Shown here: piece by piece, positions 18,665-27,435 of the stretch
Position numbering within the stretch: the first letter of the stretch is position 1
Layout of the letters: each line of letters starts with the position of its first letter
From: CAYOUV01 sp963790075
GTDB lineage: Bacteria > Chloroflexota > Anaerolineae > Anaerolineales > Villigracilaceae
Reading direction: 5' to 3'
DNA: 64,000 nucleotides
Assembly: GCA_963790075.1 (NCBI GenBank)
Contig: CAWBNG010000009.1
Span: 1-64,000, forward strand
The notes under the pieces: generated by a model
The model's input: only the letters and a program-made list of their open reading frames with translations
Told to the model about the DNA's origin: nothing
Databases searched by the model: none
Translations under genes and position numbers: made by a program

Positions 18665-18761
18665 AAGAAGCATCAGGGGCAGGAGCTGGGGAGATCAAAC
18701 CCATGCCCCTGATACGAAACGGAAGCGACTTGTAATCTAGTGCTTCTGCGCTAGGCTTCTT
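18665..18761 (-). other. Structured intercistronic spacer with tRNA-like features
   Basis: Between EIIC and the methyltransferase on the minus strand. Closing repeats AAGAAGC (18755-18761) and GCTTCTT (18665-18671) enclose a perfect 10-bp hairpin (18672-18681 with 18704-18713). Its 22-base loop reads TGGGTTTGATCTCCCC then AGCTCC, resembling a T-arm plus the 3' end of tmRNA. It may be an mRNA processing site, a partial terminator, or a decayed tRNA/tmRNA tail. Identity is undecided. Confidence 0.35.
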
Positions 18762-20181
18762 AATCTGCGGCTGCTGTCATTTGGGCTTTTGCCGCATCAG
18801 CTGCATCATTCTCTCTCATTTTTCCCTTTCGGATTACTAGCACTCCGATCAGAACAAGAATGCCTGCAATTATGGAGATTACTCCGTAGGTAGCAAAACC
18901 TTCCACCTTGCCGCCGATCAAGGCCAGGATCCAGTAGAGAGGCGCCCACAGAATGTAGTCGCCACCACCGAATATGAGACCAGTGCCCTGGAAGAATTGG
19001 GCCTGCAGGGGGTAGGTGAGCAGGGCTACAAAGTCAATCAGGATGCCCATCAATGCTCCGGCAATAATGGCTGCTTTCCAGCCACCATATCGGTCACCAA
19101 ATACGCCAGCCAAAGCGCCATCAAAGAAGAAGAAGATGGGGCCGGGGAAGATGATGATTGACATGCCGAGAGCAACCTGAACGACGGTAAAGACCACCAT
19201 TGCTCCAAAGCAGGAAAGGAATCCGAGGATTACACCGGTGGGGGAGTATTGGAAGAATAGTGGTGAATCAAGGGCGGGTTGAGAACCCGGCAAGATGGTT
19301 TTGGCAATGCCTTCAAAAGCCGGGATCATCGCGGCCAAGAACATGCGGACTCCGAAGAGCACGATCGCGACGCCTGCAGCGAATCCGATGCCTTGTAAGA
19401 TCAGCCAGACGATCCAATTTGCCCCGCCACTGAGCGCGTTTACATTATCAGGTCCCGCCACCAAACCGATGATTATATATACAATCGGAATTAGAGTGGC
19501 TAGAATGACGGTGTAATCGGTAAAGACGGATAGGAAACCAGGCAAATCTACCTCGTCACTGCGTTTTGACTGAACCATTTTACCGGCTAACGCACCCATG
19601 GGGAGATCCATGGTCTGCAAGTGACCCAAAGTATATAAATCTTTTGTCAGGAATTTTGAGAATGGGCGTGCAATAGCGGGCATGCAAGTCCAGAACAAGG
19701 CAGTCAGAACTGCTGTTGAGACGATCAGCGCTGTATCAGTCCAACCCAATGTTGTGTTGATGACGATCGCTGCAATCGAGGTGTTGAAAAGCATAATATG
19801 ACCGGTTAGAAAGACGTTTTTAAACGTCGGGAACGGAATAATTCGGACCAAGACCAGATGTATGATGAAGGCCAGAACGAAAGCAAGGGAAATCGGAATT
19901 GCCATCGTTTGCATCGCTACACCAAATGGTCCGAAGCAATCGGGTAAGACACCGGTCACACCAAACGAGCTGTTTAAGAGGGTTGTCAGCGGCAACAGTG
20001 ATCCCAGGAATACGTTAATACCTGCATTTAGGATCACAATACCCACGATAACCTTGATGGTGCCTTCCAAGACATCACGAGCCGCGCGTCTCTGTAGGAG
20101 TAAACCAACAAGCGCAATGATCCCAAGGAAGATCGGTGCTTGAACAAACACTTCATTGATTAAGAAATTTATTACTGACAT
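18760..20181 (-). CDS. PTS EIIC component, ascorbate/galactitol (UlaA/SgaT) type
   Basis: About 473 residues with roughly ten membrane spans. The text resembles UlaA-family permeases: an N-terminal NEVFVQAPIFLG, ILNAGINVFLGSL, GHIMLFNTSIAA and a glycine-rich FFFFDGALAGVFG loop. The ATG at 20181 was chosen over 20187 because AGGAG lies 8 nt before it and only 2 nt before the other. It transports the sugar while EIIB phosphorylates it. UlaA relatives carry L-ascorbate or related acids and lactones. Here the substrate is inferred from the hydrolase and aldolases downstream. Confidence 0.9.
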   Translation of the reverse strand: MSVINFLINEVFVQAPIFLGIIALVGLLLQRRAARDVLEGTIKVIVGIVILNAGINVFLGSLLPLTTLLNSSFGVTGVLPDCFGPFGVAMQTMAIPISLAFVLAFIIHLVLVRIIPFPTFKNVFLTGHIMLFNTSIAAIVINTTLGWTDTALIVSTAVLTALFWTCMPAIARPFSKFLTKDLYTLGHLQTMDLPMGALAGKMVQSKRSDEVDLPGFLSVFTDYTVILATLIPIVYIIIGLVAGPDNVNALSGGANWIVWLILQGIGFAAGVAIVLFGVRMFLAAMIPAFEGIAKTILPGSQPALDSPLFFQYSPTGVILGFLSCFGAMVVFTVVQVALGMSIIIFPGPIFFFFDGALAGVFGDRYGGWKAAIIAGALMGILIDFVALLTYPLQAQFFQGTGLIFGGGDYILWAPLYWILALIGGKVEGFATYGVISIIAGILVLIGVLVIRKGKMRENDAADAAKAQMTAAAD

Positions 20182-20270
20182 TGTCATTTCTCCTCAATTT
20201 TTGTAAATCTGGAAATTTGAAATCAAATCAATTTCGTGGGAGACGGATCTTTAGATTTTGTCCTAAATTA

Positions 20271-20573
20271 TCACTCACCTTTCTGAAGAAATTCACTGAA
20301 AAACGGACCCAATAATGCTCGTATTTCTTCTTCATCCATAAAAGACTTAACCGCAATCACGGGTGTGTCGGGGATTTCTCCGAGGCGGCTGACGAGGTGA
20401 TCTTGTACTACCATGATGTCGGCCTCATAACCCTTCGCGGTGCCCACATCCGCTGCTTCGACCATGGTTTGAACCCCAAATTCGCGAGCAATTTTTTCGA
20501 TCACTCCTTTGCCAAGCAAACTACTTCCTAGCCCACACCCACACACTGTCACTATCTTCATTCGTTTGGCCAT
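20271..20573 (-). CDS. PTS EIIB component (ascorbate/galactitol type)
   Basis: 100 residues. The phosphocysteine P-loop is TVCGCGLGSSLLGK, as in SgaB/UlaB-like EIIB; a second Cys two residues on is not universal. GGAGG precedes the ATG by 7 nt. It is the first gene of the operon, 300 bases behind the regulator. EIIB receives phosphate from EIIA and transfers it to the incoming sugar. EIIA, EIIB and EIIC are separate polypeptides here. Confidence 0.9.
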   Translation of the reverse strand: MAKRMKIVTVCGCGLGSSLLGKGVIEKIAREFGVQTMVEAADVGTAKGYEADIMVVQDHLVSRLGEIPDTPVIAVKSFMDEEEIRALLGPFFSEFLQKGE

Positions 20574-20617
20574 TCTGTATCCTCCTTTGGATAATAAATT
20601 TGAGTATTTCGTGCTTT

Positions 20618-20652
20618 ATAAAAAAAACAGACCAACCATCAGGCTGGCCTTG
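20618..20652 (-). terminator. Intrinsic terminator or attenuator between regulator and EIIB
   Basis: Minus-strand stem AGGCCAGCC / GGTTGGTCT (9 bp, two G-U) with loop TGAT, followed by GTTTTTTTTAT. It ends 45 nt before the EIIB start codon, and no clear promoter lies in those 45 bases. It may be either the end of the regulator mRNA or an attenuator read through on induction. Confidence 0.75.
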
Positions 20653-20872
20653 TTTCCTAGGAAGGGTTTTGTGACTTAAGAATATATAAGCTTGTCATGT
20701 CTGTTGGAAAACAAAAAAATCTGGAGTTCAAAAACAGCACCGGAGTACAGTTCGCCTCAAAATTGAAGAGTGGAGATATTTTCATGCGATTAAATATCAT
20801 TGTTGCATTATCTTTATCCCCCTGAAATCAAATTCGTCTTACTTTGTATTTATGAGTTGTTACAAATATGTA

Positions 20873-22909
20873 CTATTTTGAATAAAGCGTGACCCAGTGG
20901 AGAACCGCTGATTTGTGCATGGTGCTTTGGATGGCTGACCGAGCTTTTTTATCCTGCATCAGTTGGTTTAATTCCTGCAGCGCAGTAATATGAGAATGGC
21001 TATCTGTCGCTGCTAAAATTATGGCAATCTGCACCGGGTCATTCTCTGGATGACCGAACAAGATGGGATTCCTTAGGTTGATGAGTGCCATGCATAATCT
21101 TCTAACTCCATGTGGAGGAGCGTGCAACAATACTGCGCCTGGCCAGATCACCATATAGGGACCGAATTCAAGAATGATGTCTTTCATTGCTTGGACGAAA
21201 TGGGTTTCGATGGTACCGGCCTTCAACAAGCTGGCGCCAGTTCTATCTACAACTTCCTGCCAATTTTTTGCCACTACGCCTAATTCAATCGTCTCTGGGG
21301 TAATTAGATCGGCTAGATGAATTGCCGTTTGAGGGGAAAGCTTGTTTTCTAGAGCTGGCTTATCTTTTTTCTCGAATAGCTCCTTTAGTCCCTTGCAGTC
21401 ATCTAAACTCAATAAGGGGTTCACCTGCCTGGAAGGAATATCCTTAATCTTTAGCGGGATCGTGCTAACAATAAAATCAATACCCTCAAAAACCTTTCGA
21501 TTTTCCAGTTCGCGGGCTGAAATTACATCAACAACTTCGGCATCTGGAAATTCCGTCCGCAATCGAGATACCAATAACCAGGCGGTGACTACTCCTGCGC
21601 TGCATACAACAAGAATCTTTTTTGATGGTCTTTCCAATAGACGCAACCGTTCCATTGCAGCGATCAAACAAATTGCAATATCCCCAACCTCAGCCTCGCT
21701 CAACTCGCTTCCCAATTTTTCTGTATAAATGAGGCTACACTGTTTAGCAACCGAATATATATAAGGGTATTGACTTTTTACTTCCGGTAGGAGATGATTC
21801 TTCGGCTTGTGTGCGTGTTGTGGTGGGCTTAGGATGCTCTCTAAGTTGTGGATAAGATTTTCGTCCACGCTAAGACTCGGGTGGAGAGAGAGTGAGGCTT
21901 GATCGAGGATTTGATCAATAGTTTTTCTAATTGAAGAATTATTCCAAATATTAATATCTCCCGTAGAGCGATCTGACACCGGGTGTAAATAATCGGGTTT
22001 GGGGATTTGCGTAGCAAGCCAGGCGATTTCTGACTCGGGTAATTGGAAACCAAATTGTCCCTTGACTTGCTTTCCTATTGTTTTTGCGTCCGAAAGTTGT
22101 TGCGCTTGGTAAGGATGATTTGATAATTCTGGATATGTATCGTTGCGTTTTCCCAGCCTATTTCGACAGATCATAACAGCCAAATAAATAAAGAATTTTA
22201 TAAACAATTGGTCGGACAAGGTTCCATTTAATTTTTGTTCGATAGGGGAAATTAATAATTTAATATGCGGGATATCAAGCTGCAGCCAAACTTTCTGGAG
22301 AGCCTCTTCCAGGCCGGTTTTCGTTCGATACGAAATATCCACGACGGTATTCATCCCCTGAGCGAGTGCTAGGAGTCGAGCGTCTCCGGCGCTTTCTTGC
22401 AGCAAACAAATTACTGCCGTACGCCAATTCTGTTCGTCCCCAGCAATTTCGCAGCCATAATTTGGACGGCGTATCAGTTCAAGCTGGTAGTCGCGGAGCC
22501 AATTTTCAGCCGAACTCATGACCTTGAGCACGGTAGTGCGCGAGAGGTTTAGGATTTGTTGTATTTGCTTGATTTGAACAGGTTTGTTTGTGAAAAACAG
22601 GGTGATCAATAAGATATAAAGACGTTCTGTTGGTGATAACCAGGGTAGCGGTTGATCGTAATCTCGAATCGTCCGTGTGAGATTTCTTCTGGCTTCCCCC
22701 GATCCTACTAAAGAAATCCCCTCCCCGGGAACTATCCTCAAAGTGATTTGCTTATCTTTTAACCATTGCTCGGCAGGCACCAAGCTACTCCGTACTTTCC
22801 TGCCAGAAATATTTAACCGTCTTGCAATATCGGCCGCAGCAAGAGGCTGTTCGGATTCTGCCAGCAAGCAAAGAATATCCAGGCAACGCGAATTTAGGCG
22901 AATGGTCAT
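20873..22909 (-). CDS. PRD-domain transcriptional regulator with EIIB- and EIIA-like domains (MtlR/LicR type)
   Basis: 678 residues. Order: winged-helix N-terminus (LAAADIARRLNISGRKVRSS), second HTH (IKQIQQILNLSRTTVLKVMS), two PRD domains (about 170-400), a GatB-like EIIB domain with ILVVCSAGVVTAWLL (about 415), and a C-terminal EIIA_2 domain with GPYMVIWPGAVLLHAPP (about 590). Such regulators sense PTS flux through phosphorylation of PRD, EIIB and EIIA sites by HPr and EIIB and activate the adjacent PTS operon. The gene lies directly upstream of EIIB on the same strand, so the target is almost certainly this operon. Confidence 0.9.
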   Translation of the reverse strand: MTIRLNSRCLDILCLLAESEQPLAAADIARRLNISGRKVRSSLVPAEQWLKDKQITLRIVPGEGISLVGSGEARRNLTRTIRDYDQPLPWLSPTERLYILLITLFFTNKPVQIKQIQQILNLSRTTVLKVMSSAENWLRDYQLELIRRPNYGCEIAGDEQNWRTAVICLLQESAGDARLLALAQGMNTVVDISYRTKTGLEEALQKVWLQLDIPHIKLLISPIEQKLNGTLSDQLFIKFFIYLAVMICRNRLGKRNDTYPELSNHPYQAQQLSDAKTIGKQVKGQFGFQLPESEIAWLATQIPKPDYLHPVSDRSTGDINIWNNSSIRKTIDQILDQASLSLHPSLSVDENLIHNLESILSPPQHAHKPKNHLLPEVKSQYPYIYSVAKQCSLIYTEKLGSELSEAEVGDIAICLIAAMERLRLLERPSKKILVVCSAGVVTAWLLVSRLRTEFPDAEVVDVISARELENRKVFEGIDFIVSTIPLKIKDIPSRQVNPLLSLDDCKGLKELFEKKDKPALENKLSPQTAIHLADLITPETIELGVVAKNWQEVVDRTGASLLKAGTIETHFVQAMKDIILEFGPYMVIWPGAVLLHAPPHGVRRLCMALINLRNPILFGHPENDPVQIAIILAATDSHSHITALQELNQLMQDKKARSAIQSTMHKSAVLHWVTLYSK

Positions 22910-23914
22910 AACTTCGCTTCAATGCTTTGTTTTTGTCGTGACTGCATCTGGTACTCCTGGTATTCTGATAACCTAAAACGGTCAGGTCTGGTTCGGCTGA
23001 AATTCATGTTAAAGGAAATGTTACCAAGTATTCTACCATTATGTCGCTAGCGGGTTTCAACTTGCTCGATTGAATATTTTTAATTTATCTCTTCCGGTGG
23101 TATTAATAATAGCAATAACGTACCCAAAATTTCCATTCCCTCCTCAGATTTTACGAAACCGAGCTTACGAAAAAAAACTGATGAGGCGGTTATAAATTTA
23201 CTGCAATCGGGAAAAAGGAATGGAAAACACGGAAAGTATAGACAATTTAACCCACACATCTGGTTGTTGCCAGACATAACATACCCACATATACGGTATG
23301 GGCAATTCGGGTTGGAACTCTAAATCAGCAGTAGAGGTTCGAATACTTTGCCCCCAGCTTAAGGGCTCTTTTGAGGAGCGTCCTTTTTGGGGGGAGTATA
23401 GATGGCTGACCCAAAGGGTCATTTTGTATTGCGCATAGCCCCGACCCAGGGATGGTGATCGGTTTGGCTTGTTTGACAATTACCATTTGACATCCGAAAT
23501 GCATTTCAGCATAATCTAAACGTGGATCGCATTTGCAATTGACTCGCAGGGGGCGACCTTGATCGAGCAAGCCACCTGGAACAAACAAGCGAAACGGGGA
23601 GGGAAAGTTGTGCGCTTTCTGCAAGCGAAAAATAGCAGTAATCCTATCTCTATTGTGGATAATAATTGCTGTTTCTTGTGCATCTCCCGGATTGCCAAAG
23701 GGAACCGAAACACCACCGGTGATAATAACCCATACCAAGGTTGCGGTTGTCATCCCGGAGACACCCTCATCGACAAATCCTATGACTGTTCCAATTATGA
23801 CTGGCGATGCGAGTAAATTGGTCCAGGAATTGCTCGAAAACAATGCGGGCTGCCACAACGCCACCAGGAAACCGGTGGCGTTGTCGAAGCGCATGATGGG
23901 ACTGATATTGGACT
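22910..23914. other. One kilobase without a supported gene
   Basis: Transition from the PTS island to RHS debris. A minus-strand open frame of 189 codons (23325-23894) and overlapping plus-strand frames exist, but none has a ribosome site, family motif or steady composition. Nothing else is seen. Confidence 0.5.
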
Positions 23915-24595
23915 CCGCAGGCCCAGATGGCCTACGACGGCCTGGGACAGCGCCTGTCGATGACCTGCTTAGAGCCTCACCACGCAGTATGCGCTGGACG
24001 GTTCGCGGGCCTTGAGCGCCGATGCGGACGGCAATGTAACAATCTACCTATATGGCCTCGGTCCCATCGGCCAGGTAACGGATACCTGGGCTTACGGCCT
24101 GCCGGATGGCAGCGGCGGAGAGGGTAAAAATCAAGGTGGTAATTTGCGGCGCTATATTTTCAGGGAATACCCCGAGGTTACTAGGTGTTTTACAGAAAAA
24201 GACGAATGCCCAGATGCCAAGCTCTGGCAATTGGAACCGCCTTAAATCCGCTTATTCAGCGAGATGCTGCAATCTTGATGCGGAGAAGAATTAAACATGC
24301 CATAGATACATGTAAAGGCTGTGGAGATACTGATAACTATATTATTGCGGCTATGACCCAAAACGGGCCGGGCTTTACCAGCATGGATGGAGTTTACAAA
24401 TTTTCTGATAGCCTATCTCCAGATAAGAGAATTAGTGGTCTTAATTGGAACTGGGATGAATATTATAAAAGAGTGCTAGATAAGGGTAACCAAATAAACA
24501 CTAGTGAACAATTACGGCGGTTTACGACCCAAGAAATGGACGGCTCCCATTCAAAACTGGCCGTTGATCCTCAATCAGTTAGCCATTCGCTTTGA
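23915..24595 (+). pseudogene. RHS/YD-repeat protein fragment with polymorphic-toxin tip
   Basis: The first piece reads AYDGLGQRLSMT, a YD-repeat fragment. After a frameshift it reads TTQYALDGSRALSADADGN and YLYGLGPIGQVTDTWAYG, typical RHS core text. A different frame from about 24250 carries DTCKGCGDTDNYIIAAMTQN and GLNWNWDEYYKRVL to the stop at 24593-24595, which looks like a C-terminal toxin domain of an RHS protein. Two frameshifts and the missing N-terminal thousands of residues show it is a relic. The core is visibly G+C-richer than the flanks. Toxin activity not assigned. Confidence 0.6.
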
Positions 24596-24694
24596 AGATC
24601 GCTGGCCTGAATAATGCCCATTTACACAAGATTTCTGACACTCCCTTGAGCAATAGATATTATCTCCCCGTGAGAAGTTGCACGTTGTCACGAT

Positions 24695-25045
24695 TTACAT
24701 GCTTTCAAGCTGCTCGCAAATTAACGTACTTAACTTTTGCACGACTTCATTGAATGCGGTAGCTGGCAACTTACACTTGAACTCGGCTTTCCTCACCATC
24801 CAATCAAGGCTTTTCATTTGGTCGGACAAAATCGCCCCATTTACTTCCAACCCATCAGGGATCAAAACTTCAAACGGATATCCCTTGACCTGGCTTGTAA
24901 TGGGGCACAAAATGGCTAACCCGACTTTCCCGTTATAAACCTTTGGAGATAAAACCAAGGCAAGGCGGTGTCCTGCCTGTTCATGCCCCGCCTGTGGATT
25001 GAACGTGATCCAAACAACATCGCCTTTATCGGGAACATATGCCAT
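24695..25045 (-). CDS. mazF: MazF/PemK-type toxin (mRNA endoribonuclease)
   Basis: About 116 residues from the ATG at 25045. A TTG at 25057 with GAGG upstream would add four residues and overlap mazE, as is common, so the start is uncertain. The text follows MazF closely: AYVPDKGDVVWITFNPQAG, EQAGHRLALVLSP, LCPITSQVKGYPFEV and ILSDQMKSLDW. MazF cleaves RNA at short motifs and is held by MazE. The pair sits between two RHS remnants, so it probably arrived with or stabilised this debris (inference). Confidence 0.93.
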   Translation of the reverse strand: MAYVPDKGDVVWITFNPQAGHEQAGHRLALVLSPKVYNGKVGLAILCPITSQVKGYPFEVLIPDGLEVNGAILSDQMKSLDWMVRKAEFKCKLPATAFNEVVQKLSTLICEQLESM

Positions 25046-25050
25046 GCCTT

Positions 25051-25293
25051 TTACCAAGCCTCGTTTCCCATGACAGGACCTGTATCAACTTCGTGATGGA
25101 TGTTGGTTTTATTAATGCCTGACAGTAATTCTTCCAATGACCAACTTTGAATTGCAACAGGCTTAATGACGATTTGCCCGTCAACGATCGAAATCTCAAC
25201 GACGGAATCTTTCTCCAACTGCGCGTCGAGGGCGAAAGCTTTCGGTATTCGCAGGGCAAGGCTGTTGCCCCATTTTTGAACTTTTGTGAGCAT
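25051..25293 (-). CDS. mazE: MazE-type antitoxin (AbrB/SpoVT fold)
   Basis: 80 residues from the ATG at 25293; the longer frame from 25332 has no ribosome site. The N-terminal swapped-hairpin domain is TKVQKWGNSLALRIPKAFA, with VEISIVDGQIVIKP following, both typical of MazE. The C-terminal half (SWSLEELLSGINKTNIH) is the flexible MazF-binding tail. The stop overlaps the possible TTG start of mazF. Confidence 0.93.
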   Translation of the reverse strand: MLTKVQKWGNSLALRIPKAFALDAQLEKDSVVEISIVDGQIVIKPVAIQSWSLEELLSGINKTNIHHEVDTGPVMGNEAW

Positions 25294-25559
25294 AAGGGTA
25301 TCTCCTGTTTTGTATCTACAATAAAGATACACCTATTTACTGGATTCATCAAGTACTTTTTTATCTTGTATTCGATTGCCCACCCTCAAGCGGATCCAGC
25401 TTCACCTTAGCAAATGGACAGGCACATCCGAGTCGGATTTATCCGAATTCCATGAACCGAGGAAGGATTTTGTCCGCCAAATCACCTTCAACCTCATCCC
25501 ACTGACCGCGGACTGCCCTCCGTAAGGCGTGGACTTGAAACAGCTTTCCTCACTCTCAA

Positions 25560-25740
25560 GCGGACGAAGTGAGCGTGTAATCAGGCGCGGTGCGGAAATA
25601 CTATACTATCGCCGGCCAGACGGCAGCGCCAACCCCTGCGTACCGTGCCCCCTTCGGGAATGTTTCGCGAGAGTGGGGAGCCGGGGCTTTTATAGGGTCA
25701 GGTCTAGCCACCTTCTATGCGAGTGGCCTTGACTTATTTC
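25560..25740 (+). pseudogene. Second RHS-core fragment
   Basis: Plus-strand text reads RKYYTIAGQTA, the characteristic RHS-core phrase that normally precedes the DHLGS block. The following text (YRAPFGNVSREWGAGAFIGSG) does not continue the core, so it is a small relic. It lies on the other side of MazEF from the first RHS fragment. Confidence 0.4.
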
Positions 25741-25744
25741 TGTA

Positions 25745-26347
25745 TCAGGTTGCCAGGGCCAAGATCCCAAAGGTTGTGATGACCAATCCGGCCAGGCGGT
25801 TGACCCATACCAGCGTGGTAGAGGTGAATTTTGACCGCAAGAGCCCTACGCCTGCGCTTAAGGTCAACCACCAGGCGGCCGAGCCCAGAAACACCCCCAG
25901 CACGATCAGGGTGGCGCTGGCGTAGTCCCCGTTGGTTTCTCCAAGACGCAGCCCGGCAAAGATGGCCACAAAGGACAGGATCGTCACCGGATTGGTCAGG
26001 GTTAGGAAGAATGTGGACAGATACGCACTGCCGTGGCTGAGCCCTTTGACTACCGCAGCCTGCTCAGCCGGTCTTGAAAAAAACGTCTTGATACCCAGGT
26101 AGAGCAGGAACAAGCCCCCGATCAAGCGTAGCCAGACTTGTTGGACAACCAGTAAGTCCTGCACCGCGGTCAGGCCGAAGGCGGCGATGGCGCCATACAT
26201 CATGTCGGCACTGGCGGCGCCGAGTCCGGACAGGAACCCCGTCAAACGTCCTTCTGCAAGGGTGCGGCGGATGCACAGCACGCCGATCGGCCCGACCGGA
26301 GCCGCAATCGAAAAGCCGATCAACAACCCGCGAAGAAATATGTCCAT
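25745..26347 (-). CDS. LysE-family amino-acid exporter
   Basis: 200 residues with six hydrophobic segments. The N-terminal RGLLIGFSIAAPVGPIGVLC and the central FLTLTNPVTILSF are hallmark motifs of LysE/RhtB translocators. The family exports amino acids or analogues by proton antiport. It is a single gene, with a palindromic terminator 98 bases upstream separating it from secF. Substrate cannot be predicted. Confidence 0.9.
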   Translation of the reverse strand: MDIFLRGLLIGFSIAAPVGPIGVLCIRRTLAEGRLTGFLSGLGAASADMMYGAIAAFGLTAVQDLLVVQQVWLRLIGGLFLLYLGIKTFFSRPAEQAAVVKGLSHGSAYLSTFFLTLTNPVTILSFVAIFAGLRLGETNGDYASATLIVLGVFLGSAAWWLTLSAGVGLLRSKFTSTTLVWVNRLAGLVITTFGILALAT

Positions 26348-26444
26348 ACGCTATCTCCGGTCCCGGAAAGGTATTAAATTGGTCAAACTGCGCGTAGTCA
26401 TTTATGCAGATACAATTGTTGAACCAACCCTGATTTTACAATGA

Positions 26445-26472
26445 AAAAGGCGCATCCATGGATGCGCCTTTT
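26445..26472. terminator. Bidirectional palindromic terminator after secF
   Basis: Perfect 28-base palindrome (AAAAGGCGCATCC centred on ATGGAT) with A-run and T-run at the ends. It lies 21 bases past the secF stop. Confidence 0.85.
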
Positions 26473-26492
26473 GTGATCGTACTGATTCGCTG

Positions 26493-27425
26493 CTAAGCCG
26501 GCGATGCGCTTTCGCCGCGCCGGAACCAGTGTCTCCATTCCTTGTTTTCCCACACCACCAGGATGGGGGAGGCGTTGAAAATTGAGGAGTAGGTTCCGCT
26601 GAAAATACCCACCAGCAGGATCACCACGAAATGCCGGATGCTGTCACCGCCGAAGAGGGCCAGCGCAAAGAGCGTGAACATCACCGTCAGCTGGGTATTG
26701 ATCGAGCGGTCCAGGGTCTGGACGACTGAGTGGTTGACCAGGGTTTCATATTCCACGCGCCGGTAAACGGTCGAGTTCTCGCGCACCCGGTCGAACACCA
26801 CGATACTGTCGTGCACCGAGAAGCCGATCACGGTCAGCAGGGCGGTCAGGAAGAGCGAGTTTGCCTCCCAGCCCAGGAAGTGGCCGACAATGGCTTCCGT
26901 GCCAATCACAACCAGCACATCGTGCAGCATGGCGATAATGGCGGCTGCGCCGTAGCGGAAGGCGTGTTGGACTCCCCGGAAGGCAAAGGTAATGTAGACC
27001 AGGATAAAAATGGCCGCCAAGCCCACGGCTCCGGCTGCGCGTGTCGCAACCTGCTGTCCAACTGCCGGACTGACCTGCGTGAAATTCAGCACCTCCACGG
27101 TCGAGCCGGATTGCTTTTCCATTTCAGCCACGATCAGACCCTTAGTGGCGTCGTCGATCGCCTTGGAGCGAATGGAGAGCGCGTCCGTACCCAAGGGTTG
27201 GATGACCGGAGGCGCAGCCTGTGCCGTGGTTATGAACTGATCGTAAATACCATTAACTTGCGCGGTCGAGAGCGGTTGGCCTGAACTAAAACGCACCTCG
27301 AGCAGGCTGCCACCGGTGAAATCGATGCCCAGAGGCAAACCCCACAGGAACAACGCGATGACACCGGGGATGATGACGATCAGGGATATTGCGAAATACA
27401 GGTATCGGTTTTTGATGATATTCAT
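26493..27425 (-). CDS. secF: SecF, protein export membrane protein
   Basis: About 310 residues from the ATG at 27425, which has AGGAGG 7 nt upstream; the longer frame would run into secD. GIDFTGGSLLEVRF is the family signature near the N-terminus. The C-terminal half carries the RND-like membrane core (GFSVHDSIVVFDRVREN). SecF works with SecD to drive late steps of translocation with the proton gradient. secD is upstream with a 10-base gap. Confidence 0.96.
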   Translation of the reverse strand: MNIIKNRYLYFAISLIVIIPGVIALFLWGLPLGIDFTGGSLLEVRFSSGQPLSTAQVNGIYDQFITTAQAAPPVIQPLGTDALSIRSKAIDDATKGLIVAEMEKQSGSTVEVLNFTQVSPAVGQQVATRAAGAVGLAAIFILVYITFAFRGVQHAFRYGAAAIIAMLHDVLVVIGTEAIVGHFLGWEANSLFLTALLTVIGFSVHDSIVVFDRVRENSTVYRRVEYETLVNHSVVQTLDRSINTQLTVMFTLFALALFGGDSIRHFVVILLVGIFSGTYSSIFNASPILVVWENKEWRHWFRRGESASPA

Positions 27426-27435
27426 GAAGCGCCTC

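Noticed and set aside
23325..23894. 189-codon minus-strand frame
   Set aside because: No ribosome site, no recognisable motif and overlapping open frames on the other strand; coding status not supported.
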